A stretch of DNA of 64,000 nt from Paenarthrobacter nitroguajacolicus (GCF_029952445.1 NZ_JAQPPK010000018.1:43834-107833); one strand, 5' to 3'. Positions 51,696 to 60,509 are shown, counted from the stretch's first letter. The notes: generated by a model from the letters alone, not told the origin. Numbers and translations are program-made.

Positions 51696-53189
51696 ATGAG
51701 TTCAGATATGCAGGTCTTCAAGCTGCCCGACCTCGGAGAAGGGCTCACCGAAGCCGAACTGGTGAACTGGCTCGTTGCCGTCGGCGACGAAATCGTGGTT
51801 GACCAGCCCATCGCCGAGGTCGAGACCGCAAAGTCCATGGTTGAGGTGCCCTCGCCTTACGCAGGCACCGTTGCCGAACTGCACGGGGAAGCAGGCCAAA
51901 CGCTCGACGTCGGCAAGCCGCTGATCTCGATCGCCCGCGTGGGTGCCTCCGTAGGTTCGTCCGCTGCCGCGGCTCCTGCTGCTTCTGTTCCGGCTGGGTC
52001 TGTTGACCCTTCGCCGGTGTCTTCGGGGGTTGACGCTTCGCCGGCCGTGCAGGCTGCAGCCGAGACGTACCGGACCGAGGAGAAGGCCGGCTCGGGCAAC
52101 GTGCTGATTGGCTATGGCACGCCCGGGGGAGCGACCGGCGGCAGGACCCGTCCGCGGAAGGCGAGTCTCGCCGTCGTCGAGCCTGTTGTTTCCGAACCTC
52201 GTTCCGTTCCTGAGCCGGTTGCTACTCCTGAGCCGGTTCTGGAACCCGCTGTTGCCGGGACGCGTATCCCTGGCAAGCTCAGTGCTGTCATCTCGCCGCT
52301 GGTGCGGAAGATGGCTCGCGACCACGGGGTTTCGCTGGATGCGATTGAGGGTTCGGGTGCCAGTGGTTTGATCATGCGAAAGGACGTGGAGGCTGCCATT
52401 TCTTCTCCGGAGGCTCCTGCTGCTGCTCCTGCTCCTGTTTCTTCCCCTGCGGCCGAGGGTGCCGTCGACGCCCGCACCGGCTTGGCTGTCTCCGAACGCA
52501 AGCCTGTGCGTGGCGTCCGCAAGGCGGTGGCTGCCAACATGGCGCGCAGCCGTACCGAGATCCCCGAAGCCACCGTGTGGGTGGACGTGGACGCCACCGC
52601 GCTGCTGGATATGCGCGCCGAACTGAAGAAGCGTGCACCGCACGATACACCTGGCTTGTTGGCCTTCATCGCTCGTTTTGTCACGGCTGGGTTAAAAAAG
52701 TATCCCGCCCTGAACACGCGCTTTGAAACCACCTCCGATGGGTCCCAGGAGATCGTGGGCTTCGACGGAATCAACCTCGGATTCGCCGCCCAGACCGACC
52801 GCGGACTCGTGGTCCCCTCCGTACGGAACGCGCATGGGATGAGTGCCCGCGAACTGGACGCAGAGATCCGGCGACTGACCGCCGTCGCGCGTGAAGGAAA
52901 GGCGACCCCCACCGAACTGGGCTCCGGCACCTTCACGCTGAACAACTATGGCGTGTTTGGCGTGGACGGCTCGGCCGCGATCATCAACTACCCCGAGGTT
53001 GCGATGCTCGGGGTGGGCCGCATCATCGACAAGCCATGGGTGGTCAACGGTGAACTCGCCGTCCGCAAGGTCACCGAGCTGACCCTGGCATTCGACCACC
53101 GCGTCTGCGACGGCGAAACCGCTGCGGGTTTCCTCCGCTACGTGGCCGACGCGATCGAGAACCCAGGCGGCGCGCTCGTGGATATGTGA
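51696..53189 (+). CDS. 2-oxoacid dehydrogenase E2, dihydrolipoamide acyltransferase
   Basis: 497 residues from ATG 51696 with GGGAGGA upstream. One lipoyl domain (VFKLPDLGEGLTEAELVNWL; lipoylated Lys in AEVETAKSMVEVPSP at about 45), a long Ala/Pro/Val linker, the peripheral subunit-binding domain (LSAVISPLVRKMARDHGVSL, about 190-225), and the catalytic acyltransferase core ending in LAFDHRVCDGETAAGFLRYV with the active-site His and Asp. Core of the branched-chain complex. E3 (dihydrolipoamide dehydrogenase) is not in the window. The last ~16 codons reappear, altered, at 55031-55080. Confidence 0.94.
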   Translation: MSSDMQVFKLPDLGEGLTEAELVNWLVAVGDEIVVDQPIAEVETAKSMVEVPSPYAGTVAELHGEAGQTLDVGKPLISIARVGASVGSSAAAAPAASVPAGSVDPSPVSSGVDASPAVQAAAETYRTEEKAGSGNVLIGYGTPGGATGGRTRPRKASLAVVEPVVSEPRSVPEPVATPEPVLEPAVAGTRIPGKLSAVISPLVRKMARDHGVSLDAIEGSGASGLIMRKDVEAAISSPEAPAAAPAPVSSPAAEGAVDARTGLAVSERKPVRGVRKAVAANMARSRTEIPEATVWVDVDATALLDMRAELKKRAPHDTPGLLAFIARFVTAGLKKYPALNTRFETTSDGSQEIVGFDGINLGFAAQTDRGLVVPSVRNAHGMSARELDAEIRRLTAVAREGKATPTELGSGTFTLNNYGVFGVDGSAAIINYPEVAMLGVGRIIDKPWVVNGELAVRKVTELTLAFDHRVCDGETAAGFLRYVADAIENPGGALVDM

Positions 53190-53210
53190 TTCGACGCCTA
53201 GGACGGCTGA

Positions 53211-53240
53211 AGAGACCACGACCATTCGGTCGTGGTCTCT
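53211..53240 (+). terminator. Intrinsic terminator of the dehydrogenase operon
   Basis: Perfect 13-bp stem AGAGACCACGACC (53211-53223) with its complement (53228-53240), ATTC loop, followed by TTTTGTGTT. Lies 21 bases after the E2 stop. An identical stem-loop occurs again at 55101-55130. Confidence 0.93.
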
Positions 53241-53345
53241 TTTGTGTTCAGTGTGAGCTTCGTCACCTTTTTTGAATTTCACGACAGGAATTCCTCGTTG
53301 CCCTTACTCCTTCTGTGATCGATGTATAGCCGTGGCGGTCCCGCT

Positions 53346-53391
53346 CCCCGGACAGGGCAACCGGGCCGTCAATGCGTGCCTTGCCCTGGGG
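53346..53391 (+). promoter_or_regulatory. Conserved leader hairpin upstream of the first thioester-type surface protein
   Basis: CAGGGCAA (53353-53360) pairs perfectly with TTGCCCTG (53381-53388), and CCC before and GGG after extend the stem across a GGA bulge. It lies about 32-77 bases before the ATG at 53423. The same leader precedes the paralogue at 55313 with almost no changes. It could be a control element in the 5' untranslated region; it does not match the c-di-GMP (GEMM) riboswitch core. Confidence 0.45.
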
Positions 53392-53422
53392 TTGCGCAAT
53401 TGACCCAAACTGAAGGAAATCC

Positions 53423-54952
53423 ATGATTAAGAAGTTAGCCGCGGCCTTTGCCGCGACCACACTATTGGCGGCGGGGGTGTTTGCTGCACAATTGGCGTCG
53501 CCATCGCCCGCATTGGCAGAAGCGCCGCCGGTTGCTGCATCCGCCTTCGAAGCGCCGCTTTGTCCGGGTGCCACTGAAGATGTGCCCAACGCAACGATGG
53601 ATGGCGCAAACCTCGACAATTACAATCAGGGACTAGTTGTTCCCCTGTATAACGTCTTCGGCGACGCCGGCGGTGCTCAGCTGCCTCCCCTGTGCGGTGT
53701 TCGGTACGCCACCGAGGCCGAAGGTGGCCCTGCGGGCGGTGGCCCGCTCAGCACCTGGATGTTCTGCACTGACCGAGATTTGCATGCATGCCACGACGGT
53801 CGTCCGCTTGACGAAGACCTTGAGAAGAACGCCGACATGACGGACACGCAGCGCCGCGAGTTTGCCTACATCGTGCAGCAAGGCTTCCAATACGTAGCGG
53901 GCAATGGCACGGTAGACGAACTCGTCACGGCCGGCCCCGACTCGAGGACAATTGACCGTCTTCGAGTGCAGGCACTGGCGTGGTGCGTGGCTGATTATTC
54001 CAAACTGAATGCGGACCAGCAGGCCACCTGTGTGGCCAGCAAGCTCGGTCCCGATGACATCGATGAAACGCTCGGCTTCCTGGCCCAGCCCTACACGCCG
54101 CAGCTGACCATCGATCCTGCTTCCTCGGGTCCGTACGTTCCGGGAGCGGAAGCCAAGCTGACGTTGAGCACCAACGTCGTTAAAACCCCGATCACGCTAA
54201 GCAGCAGCAACGGTACCGTTCAGCTGTGCGAAGGCGAGGCTGACGCCACGTTGAACGGCTCTACCTTGACGGTCAACGAACCGGCGACTGTCGGCGACAT
54301 CGTCACAGTTGATCTCTGCGCCACCGCAACGGCCGCTGGCACGGTCACCGTGAAAGCCTCGGCGACACCCATCACCGATGACACGCTCAACTGGTTCCAC
54401 AACGGCGACGCCACCTGCCAGGTCTACGCGGTGTTCACCCCCAACGAATCGCACGTAATTTCCGATTCCGCGGAGATTGCCTACGTCGCGCCTGCCCCGA
54501 CGGAAACCCCGACGCCGAGCCCGTCGCCGTCGACCGCTACGCCGACGCCGACCCCGTCGCCGTCGACCGCTACGCCGACGCCGACCCCGTCGCCTTCGAC
54601 CGCTACGCCGACGCCGACCCCGACGACGACGGATACGCCGACCGTGACACCGACGCCGAGCCCGTCTGAGAGCACGGCTACGCCGAGCCCGTCTGAGAGC
54701 ACGGCTACGCCGAGCCCTTCTGCGAGCATGGCTACGCCGACCGAAACTGCGGCTCCGACAACGGCTCCGGCGATCACGCCGGGCCAGGATGTACCTTCTG
54801 ATTCTTCGTCGTCGAATGTTGAGGAAGGCAGCGATTTGGCCTACACCGGAACCCAGCTGGTTCCCTACGTGTCAGCCGCGGCGGCGCTTCTCGCCTTCGG
54901 TATCGTCTTGATGATCCTCGCTCGCCGCAGGGCAGCAGGACGTCACAGCTAA
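53423..54952 (+). CDS. LAYTG-anchored surface protein, thioester-domain (TQXA)-like, copy 1
   Basis: 509 residues; GAAGGAAA precedes the ATG. Signal peptide ([20 protein letters not shown]), then a head domain with Cys115 in STWMFCTDRD and Gln183 in RLRVQALAWCVADY. These resemble the Cys and Gln pair that forms an internal thioester in TED/TQXA adhesins, which bind host or surface amines covalently. A beta domain (about 235-350) and a Pro/Thr/Ser stalk with [11 protein letters not shown] units (about 358-440) follow. The sorting signal is LAYTG, a hydrophobic helix and RRR. The thioester is an inference. Tandem paralogue follows. Confidence 0.75.
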   Translation: MIKKLAAAFAATTLLAAGVFAAQLASPSPALAEAPPVAASAFEAPLCPGATEDVPNATMDGANLDNYNQGLVVPLYNVFGDAGGAQLPPLCGVRYATEAEGGPAGGGPLSTWMFCTDRDLHACHDGRPLDEDLEKNADMTDTQRREFAYIVQQGFQYVAGNGTVDELVTAGPDSRTIDRLRVQALAWCVADYSKLNADQQATCVASKLGPDDIDETLGFLAQPYTPQLTIDPASSGPYVPGAEAKLTLSTNVVKTPITLSSSNGTVQLCEGEADATLNGSTLTVNEPATVGDIVTVDLCATATAAGTVTVKASATPITDDTLNWFHNGDATCQVYAVFTPNESHVISDSAEIAYVAPAPTETPTPSPSPSTATPTPTPSPSTATPTPTPSPSTATPTPTPTTTDTPTVTPTPSPSESTATPSPSESTATPSPSASMATPTETAAPTTAPAITPGQDVPSDSSSSNVEEGSDLAYTGTQLVPYVSAAAALLAFGIVLMILARRRAAGRHS

Positions 54953-54990
54953 CGACGTCGCAGCTGGCCTCCGACGGATAGTCTGCTCCA

Positions 54991-55034
54991 ACAAGTGTGC
55001 CCCGGAAGTTCGCCTGCTTCCGGGCCACACTTGT
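54991..55034 (+). terminator. Hairpin after surface protein copy 1
   Basis: 18-bp stem with one mismatch: 54991-55008 (ACAAGTGTGCCCCGGAAG) with 55017-55034, 8-base loop. No U-tract. The equivalent hairpin after copy 2 is at 57136-57179, so it is part of the duplicated unit. Confidence 0.65.
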
Positions 55035-55080
55035 GCCGACTCAATCGAGAACCCAGGTGGCGTGCTCGCGGACATGTGAT
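55031..55080 (+). pseudogene. Remnant of the E2 gene 3' end
   Basis: Reads CADSIENPGGVLADM then TGA, against VADAIENPGGALVDM then TGA at the true end of the dehydrogenase E2 gene (53145-53189). Its spacing to the following terminator, leader and ATG is exactly that of the original (offset 1890 bases), with no insertions or deletions. It is the left scar of the tandem duplication that made the second surface protein gene, not a functional gene. Confidence 0.85.
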
Positions 55081-55100
55081 TCCACGCTTCGAAGGGCTGA

Positions 55101-55130
55101 AGAGACCACGACCATTCGGTCGTGGTCTCT
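55101..55130 (+). terminator. Duplicated copy of the dehydrogenase operon terminator
   Basis: Same 13-bp stem and ATTC loop as at 53211-53240, followed by TTTTGCATT. It came along with the duplication and now separates the two surface protein genes. Confidence 0.9.
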
Positions 55131-55235
55131 TTTGCATTCAGTGTGAGCTTCATCACCTTTTTTGAATCTCGCGACAGGAATTCCGCGTTGCCCTTACTCC
55201 TTCTGTGATCGATGTATAGCCGTGGCGGTCCCGCT

Positions 55236-55281
55236 CCCCGGACAGGGCAACCGGACCGTCAATGCGTGCCTTGCCCTGGGG
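55236..55281 (+). promoter_or_regulatory. Conserved leader hairpin upstream of surface protein copy 2
   Basis: Same structure as at 53346-53391, offset by 1890 bases: CAGGGCAA (55243-55250) pairs with TTGCCCTG (55271-55278). The loop differs by one base from copy 1. Confidence 0.45.
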
Positions 55282-55312
55282 TTGCGCAATTGACCCAAAC
55301 TGAAGGAAATCC

Positions 55313-57097
55313 ATGATTAAGAAGTTAGCCGCGGCCTTTGCCGCGACCACCCTATTGGCGGCGGGGGTGTTTGCGACGCAGTTTGCACTGCCTCCATCTG
55401 CGGCGGCATCCACGCCTCCTTCGGCAGCAACCACCTTTGAGGCCCCGCTGTGTCCGGGCACCACGTATGGAGACCCCACGCCCGACACCACGGTCAGCGG
55501 AACGAATCTCGACAATTACAACGCAGGGCTTGTAGTTCCGCTTTACAGCCACCAGGGCACGGGCACCACTGGTATTACTACTCTCCCGCCGTTGTGCGGC
55601 GTCCGCTACGAATCCGAAGCGGACGGCGGCCCTCTAGGCGGCGGTCCCGTTAGCGCTTGGATGTTCTGTACGGAACTTACCAAGCACTCTTGCTTCGACG
55701 GACGCCCCCTGGATGATGATCCTGACAAGAACGCGACGATGACCGATTTTCAGCGTCGAGTCTTCGCCTACGTTGTTCAGAACGGCTACCAGTACAACGA
55801 TGGCGTTACCAACAAATTTGTAACGGCGGACGCCGGCACGGATGAACGGTACAAGTTGCAGGAACTGGCATGGTGCATCAACGACTACGCCAACATGACA
55901 GGGAGCAACCGGACAGCCTGTGAGAACGGTGGGTTGACCCCCGACAAGATTAACGAGCAGTTTGCGTTCCTTTCCCAGCCGTTCGTACCGCAAATGACCG
56001 TTTCGCCGGCCTCCCAGTCGCAAGTGGTGGGTCAGGAATCACGCGTCACGGTATCCACGAATATTGCCGAAACGCCCATCAATCTGACGTCCACCAACGG
56101 AACCTTCGCGCTCTGCTCCGGAGAATCCGATGGCACCCTGAACGGCAATGTCCTGACGGTCAATACTCCGGCGACTGCTGGATCTTCTGTGGACGTGGAC
56201 CTCTGCGTCACCAGCCTGACTACGGGGACAGTGTCCATCGATGCGTCGGTTCTTCCTGTAACCGAGGAAAGTTTGAACTGGTACAGCAATGGCGATGAGG
56301 GCTGCCAGATCTATGCGGTATTTGCTCGAGCCGATGCTCAGACGATCACGGCATCAGCCCAGATCAATTACGGCCTAACGCCGACGCCGACCCCGACGCC
56401 TACGGATACTCCGACGGTTACGCCGACGCCGACTGATACTCCGACGGTTACGCCGACGCCGACCCCGACGCCGACGGATACTCCGACGCCGACTGATACT
56501 CCGACGGTTACGCCGACGCCGACTGATACTCCGACGGTTACGCCGACGCCGACTGATACTCCGACGGTTACGCCGACGCCGACTGATACTCCGACGGTTA
56601 CGCCGACGCCGACCCCGACGCCGACGGATACTCCGACGGTTACGCCGGCGCCGACCCCGACGCCGACTGATACTCCGACGGTTACGCCGACGCCGACGCC
56701 GACGGATACTCCGACGGTTACGCCGACGCCGACGCCGACGGATACTCCGACGGTTACGCCGACCCCGACGCCGACGGATACTCCGACGGTTACGCCGACC
56801 CCGACCCCGTCTGAGAGCACGGCTACGCCGAGCCCGTCGCCGTCGACCGCTACGCCGAGCCCTTCTGAGAGCACGGCTACGCCGACCGAAACTGCGGCTC
56901 CGACAACGGCTCCGGCGATCACGCCGGGCCAGGATGTACCTTCTGATTCTTCGTCGTCGGATGTTGAGGAAGGTAGCGATTTGGCCTACACCGGAACCCA
57001 GCTGGTTCCCTACGTGGCAGCCGCGGCGGCACTTCTCGCCTTCGGTATCGTCTTGATGATCCTGGCTCGCCGCAGGGCAGCAGGACGTCACAGCTAA
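55313..57097 (+). CDS. LAYTG-anchored surface protein, thioester-domain (TQXA)-like, copy 2
   Basis: 594 residues. Signal peptide and C-terminal anchor are almost identical to copy 1, but the head is much more divergent. The candidate thioester pair is kept: Cys119 in [10 protein letters not shown] and Gln183 in [13 protein letters not shown]. The stalk (about residues 356-500) is much longer than in copy 1 and consists of near-perfect [10 protein letters not shown] repeats. LAYTG, hydrophobic helix and RRR end the protein. Probably a long-stalked adhesin displayed by a class E sortase. Any open frame on the opposite strand of the stalk is an artefact of the repeats. Confidence 0.75.
   Translation: MIKKLAAAFAATTLLAAGVFATQFALPPSAAASTPPSAATTFEAPLCPGTTYGDPTPDTTVSGTNLDNYNAGLVVPLYSHQGTGTTGITTLPPLCGVRYESEADGGPLGGGPVSAWMFCTELTKHSCFDGRPLDDDPDKNATMTDFQRRVFAYVVQNGYQYNDGVTNKFVTADAGTDERYKLQELAWCINDYANMTGSNRTACENGGLTPDKINEQFAFLSQPFVPQMTVSPASQSQVVGQESRVTVSTNIAETPINLTSTNGTFALCSGESDGTLNGNVLTVNTPATAGSSVDVDLCVTSLTTGTVSIDASVLPVTEESLNWYSNGDEGCQIYAVFARADAQTITASAQINYGLTPTPTPTPTDTPTVTPTPTDTPTVTPTPTPTPTDTPTPTDTPTVTPTPTDTPTVTPTPTDTPTVTPTPTDTPTVTPTPTPTPTDTPTVTPAPTPTPTDTPTVTPTPTPTDTPTVTPTPTPTDTPTVTPTPTPTDTPTVTPTPTPSESTATPSPSPSTATPSPSESTATPTETAAPTTAPAITPGQDVPSDSSSSDVEEGSDLAYTGTQLVPYVAAAAALLAFGIVLMILARRRAAGRHS
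56378..56810 (+). repeat. Tandem repeat encoding the Thr/Pro stalk of copy 2
   Basis: About 430 bases built from a ~30-base unit (CCGACGCCGACTGATACTCC followed by GACGGTTACG) and shortened versions, each an exact multiple of three. Near-identity between units suggests recent expansion by slippage or unequal recombination, so stalk length is likely to vary between strains. Confidence 0.9.
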
Positions 57098-57135
57098 CGA
57101 CGTCGCAGCTGGCCCCTGGTGGCTAGCCTGCTTCA

Positions 57136-57179
57136 ACACGTGTGGCCCGGAAGCTCGACTGCTTCCGGGCCACACGTGT
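57136..57179 (+). terminator. Hairpin after surface protein copy 2
   Basis: Perfect 18-bp stem ACACGTGTGGCCCGGAAG (57136-57153) with 57162-57179 and an 8-base loop. Homologous to the hairpin at 54991-55034 and marks the right end of the duplicated unit. Confidence 0.7.
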
Positions 57180-57317
57180 ACCAAAACCTGTCACAAAAGG
57201 GACTGTGTACACCGGAGAGCCGATAGTCCGCTTACAATTTCCTGGGGGTCAGCTGGTGGTCTCCAGTTGCCCGCGATCAGCCGTTCAAGGCTGCGCGCGA
57301 TTTCCTTAGGAAGCCCA

Positions 57318-59534
57318 GTGAAAAAACCCGCACTTCGTCCCTTGAGGACCATTGGCTTAGCCATGACCACTCTGTTGATCAGCGGAGGGCTGGCCGTGCA
57401 GCCAGCCGTTGCCGATCAGATCAACATCATCCCGAGCACCCCCAAGGTTCTCCAGGCGACCCCCGACACTCCCACGGACCAATTCATCGTGGGAATTCGG
57501 GACAGCGCAGCCCAGACGGCTGCAGTGAAAGCCGAGAACGCGGCGGACCACGCAGCCACCAAACTCGGTGTTGAGGCTGAGAGCTCCCGCGAGAATGCGA
57601 CCGGCGGGCACGTTATCAAGCTCAATGAGGCACTCTCGCCCGCCGAGGCACAGGCATTCGTTGAGACGCTTAAGGCGGATCCGAACGTGGCTTACGCCGA
57701 GGCCGATGACATCATGCGTCCCACCTCGCACTCGCAGGACTACGGCTACCTGGAGCAGTGGAACCTGTGGGACAACCGGTCGGGCATCCGCACCCCCGGA
57801 GCTTGGGACTACAACCACGGTGAAGGCGTAGTGGTTGCGGTGGTCGACACTGGAATCACCAGCCATCCCGAGCTCGACGCAAACGTGCTGCCCGGCTACG
57901 ACATGATCTCCAGCGCCGCCGATGCGCGCGATGGTGACGGACGCGATCCCAACCCCACAGACCAAGGTGACTGGGTTCCCGCGGAAGAGTGTGAGGCCGG
58001 TAGCCCCGCCGAGAACTCTTCCTGGCACGGAACCCATGTGGCCGGCATACTGGCGGCCCTTGGCAACAACAAGATCGGCATCTCCGGCGTAGCGCCGAAC
58101 GCCAAGATCCTTCCGGTCCGTGCCCTCGGTGTCTGTGGTGGTTACAGCTCGGATATCGCCGACTCAATCGTGTGGGCAGCAGGTGGCGTGGTGGCAGATG
58201 CACCCGTCAACCCGAACCCGGCAAAGGTGATCAACCTTAGCCTCGGTGGCATCAAGGAGTGCTCCACCACGTACCAGAACGCCATCAACTTCGCCTACAA
58301 CTCCGGCGCAGTGGTTGTTGCTTCCGCCGGAAACTCCAACCGCCCCGCTGCCGACGCGAGCCCCGCGAACTGCCAGAACGTCATTGCCGTGGCAGCAAGC
58401 GACAAGGCCGGAGCCCGGGCCGCGTACTCCAACTACGGCCCAACCGTGGACGTCACCGCACCCGGTGGCAACATGAGCACCGACGTCAGCGGTGGCATTC
58501 TGTCCACCCTTAATTACGGAGAAACCACCCCGGGCGAGCCCGCCTTCGCCTGGATGGAAGGTACATCCATGGCAGCCCCTCACGTTGCAGGTGTTGCAGC
58601 ACTTCTCATGTCCGCGGAAGGTGGCACTGTCACTCCCGCACAGGTGGAGCAGCAGCTCAAAGAGTCGGCCAGGCCGCTGCCGGGCGGTTGCTCGGCCGGT
58701 TGTGGCGCGGGCCTGGTGGACGCAGCTGCAGCACTGAAGAAGTTCGGTGGGACCGCACCCGCCGCGGCTCCGAACAAGAAGCTCACCGACTTCAATGGCG
58801 ATGGCACAAGCGACGTCATTGCCCGCGATGGCAGCGGTGCGCTGTGGCTTTACCGGGGTAACGGCTACAGGGGCTGGCAGGGCAGCCGCACCCAGATCGG
58901 TGTGGGCTGGAACGGGATGACCTCCATCGAGGCACCCGGTGATTTTAACGGCGACGGCTACGCAGACGTCATTGCCCGCGACGGTAACGGCGTGCTGTGG
59001 CTCTACCCGGGCAACGGATGGGGTGGCCTCCTGAACGGGCTTCAGATCGGCGCCGGTTGGAACGTGATGACCTCCATCAAGGCCTCTGGCGACTTCAACG
59101 GCGACGCCAAGGCTGACATCATCGCCCGCGATGGCAACGGCGTGCTGTGGCTCTACCCCGGAAACGGCGCCGGCGGCTGGCTGCAAGCCCGTCAGATCGG
59201 CTCCGGTTGGAACGTCATGACAGCCATCGACGGCGTGGGCGACTTCAACGGCGACGGCAAAGCTGACGTCATTGCCCGCAATGGTTCAGGCGCGCTGCTG
59301 CTCTACCCCGGCAACGGCTCAGGCGGATGGCTTGCCTCCAGCCAAATCGGTTCTGGCTGGAACATGTTCAACGTCATTGAAGCTCCGGGCGATTTCGACG
59401 GCGACGGCAAGGTGGACGTCCTCGGGCGCACCAGCGGCGGCGACCTCGTGGTGTACACAGGCGATGGCTTCGGCTGGTGGCTGTACTCCGCCCAGGTAGG
59501 CGCCGGCTGGAACGTCATGACGGCCATTCTCTAA
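57318..59534 (+). CDS. Secreted subtilisin-like serine protease (S8) with FG-GAP/VCBS-type repeats
   Basis: 738 residues from GTG 57318 with AGGAAG upstream. Signal peptide to about residue 33, I9-like propeptide (DQFIVGIRD, ALSPAEAQAFVETLKADPNV), then the catalytic domain: Asp in VVVAVVDTGITSHPE, His in SSWHGTHVAGILAAL, Asn in ASAGNSN and Ser in WMEGTSMAAPHVAG. The C-terminal ~240 residues contain five repeats such as DFNGDGTSDVIARDG and GNGVLWLYPGNG, which form a calcium-binding propeller. No anchor, so exported. Might process the neighbouring surface proteins; that is speculative. Confidence 0.93.
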   Translation: MKKPALRPLRTIGLAMTTLLISGGLAVQPAVADQINIIPSTPKVLQATPDTPTDQFIVGIRDSAAQTAAVKAENAADHAATKLGVEAESSRENATGGHVIKLNEALSPAEAQAFVETLKADPNVAYAEADDIMRPTSHSQDYGYLEQWNLWDNRSGIRTPGAWDYNHGEGVVVAVVDTGITSHPELDANVLPGYDMISSAADARDGDGRDPNPTDQGDWVPAEECEAGSPAENSSWHGTHVAGILAALGNNKIGISGVAPNAKILPVRALGVCGGYSSDIADSIVWAAGGVVADAPVNPNPAKVINLSLGGIKECSTTYQNAINFAYNSGAVVVASAGNSNRPAADASPANCQNVIAVAASDKAGARAAYSNYGPTVDVTAPGGNMSTDVSGGILSTLNYGETTPGEPAFAWMEGTSMAAPHVAGVAALLMSAEGGTVTPAQVEQQLKESARPLPGGCSAGCGAGLVDAAAALKKFGGTAPAAAPNKKLTDFNGDGTSDVIARDGSGALWLYRGNGYRGWQGSRTQIGVGWNGMTSIEAPGDFNGDGYADVIARDGNGVLWLYPGNGWGGLLNGLQIGAGWNVMTSIKASGDFNGDAKADIIARDGNGVLWLYPGNGAGGWLQARQIGSGWNVMTAIDGVGDFNGDGKADVIARNGSGALLLYPGNGSGGWLASSQIGSGWNMFNVIEAPGDFDGDGKVDVLGRTSGGDLVVYTGDGFGWWLYSAQVGAGWNVMTAIL

Positions 59535-59636
59535 ATCACTGCCCCTGCGGCTCGGTTCATTCCGCTCGCTCCCAGCTTTCCGTGGGTAGAGTAGAGGCCT
59601 GAACATCGCCGGATTGCAGTGGATACGGAGAACGCA

Positions 59637-60509
59637 TTGTCAGCTTGGCTGGAACTTGGACCGGACAACTACGTCTTGGAAACCGAGGGATCGTTACTCA
59701 ACACCGGGCTGGTGGTGGGCTCTGAGCTCGCCATGGTCATCGATACCGGCTGCGGCCCTCGCCAGGGCCGGGAGATCCTTGCCGCGGTTCGTGAAAAGAC
59801 CCAGTTGCCGCTGGTAGTGGTGAACACCCACGCGCATTACGACCACTTCTTCGGTAACGCCGTTTTCGCAGACGACGGCGTTACCGAATTTTGGGCGCAC
59901 GCCAACTGTGCGGCAACCATCGAACGCGACGCCGACAACCAGCGACGCTTCGTGGCGACCAACGAACCTGAGATGGCCGCGGGGGAGGGCGACGCCGTCG
60001 AGATTGTTGTCCCGAACGCGCTGGTCCACGACCAGCCGGTGCTTGTAGACCTCGGCGGAATCACGGCCACCCTGTTCTACCTCGGCCGTGCCCACACGGA
60101 CGGTGACCTGCTGGTTGGGACCAGCTCCACACTGTACGTTGGCGATCTGGTTGAGCAGGGAGCGCACCCGTCGTTCGAGGATTCGTACCCCGAAGAGTGG
60201 GCGGATGCCCTGCGGCACATCTCCGCGCTGCGGCACCGCTACGAATTCCTGGTTCCGGGCCACGGAAAACATGTCAGTGACGAGTTCGTCAAAACCATGG
60301 CCCACACCATGGGCACCGCGGTCCGGCAGGCAACCCAGTCCATTCGCGACATGCCCTCCGACGCCACCAAGGCCATTCCCGTGCTGCCTTACGGCCCGGA
60401 ACAGTCGCGCTGGTTCATCAAGAGGCTCCAGGAAACCCAGGCCCAGGGACGTTCATCCCTGGGTACCGCGGACTTCGGTCCGAGTGAAACGGGCTCGTAC
60501 CCCTCATAA
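59637..60509 (+). CDS. Metallo-beta-lactamase fold hydrolase
   Basis: 290 residues from TTG 59637, preceded by GGAG 6 bases away; a GTG at 59619 would add six residues. Metal ligands: VVNTHAHYDHFFGN (HxHxDH), His in LGRAHTDGD, Asp in YVGDLVEQGAH and His in LVPGHGKHV. Cytoplasmic by lack of a signal peptide. Resembles quinoprotein-relay or lactamase-like hydrolases, substrate unknown. Confidence 0.9.
   Translation: MSAWLELGPDNYVLETEGSLLNTGLVVGSELAMVIDTGCGPRQGREILAAVREKTQLPLVVVNTHAHYDHFFGNAVFADDGVTEFWAHANCAATIERDADNQRRFVATNEPEMAAGEGDAVEIVVPNALVHDQPVLVDLGGITATLFYLGRAHTDGDLLVGTSSTLYVGDLVEQGAHPSFEDSYPEEWADALRHISALRHRYEFLVPGHGKHVSDEFVKTMAHTMGTAVRQATQSIRDMPSDATKAIPVLPYGPEQSRWFIKRLQETQAQGRSSLGTADFGPSETGSYPS

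Noticed and set aside
53261..53422. c-di-GMP (GEMM) riboswitch in the surface protein leader
   Set aside because: ACAGGGCAA recalls one GEMM strand, but the partner core (GGACGCAAAGCC type) and the tetraloop/receptor are missing; kept only as an unnamed hairpin.
53211..55130. The two identical terminator stem-loops as a mobile-element terminal repeat
   Set aside because: The identity extends over the E2 tail, leader and signal peptide with a constant offset, so it is a tandem gene duplication, not an insertion sequence; no transposase is present.
56368..56922. Long minus-strand frame of [10 protein letters not shown] repeats opposite the copy 2 stalk
   Set aside because: It is the exact antisense of the [10 protein letters not shown] repeat; the repeat unit is a multiple of three, so all frames stay open. 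No start signal or protein-like composition.
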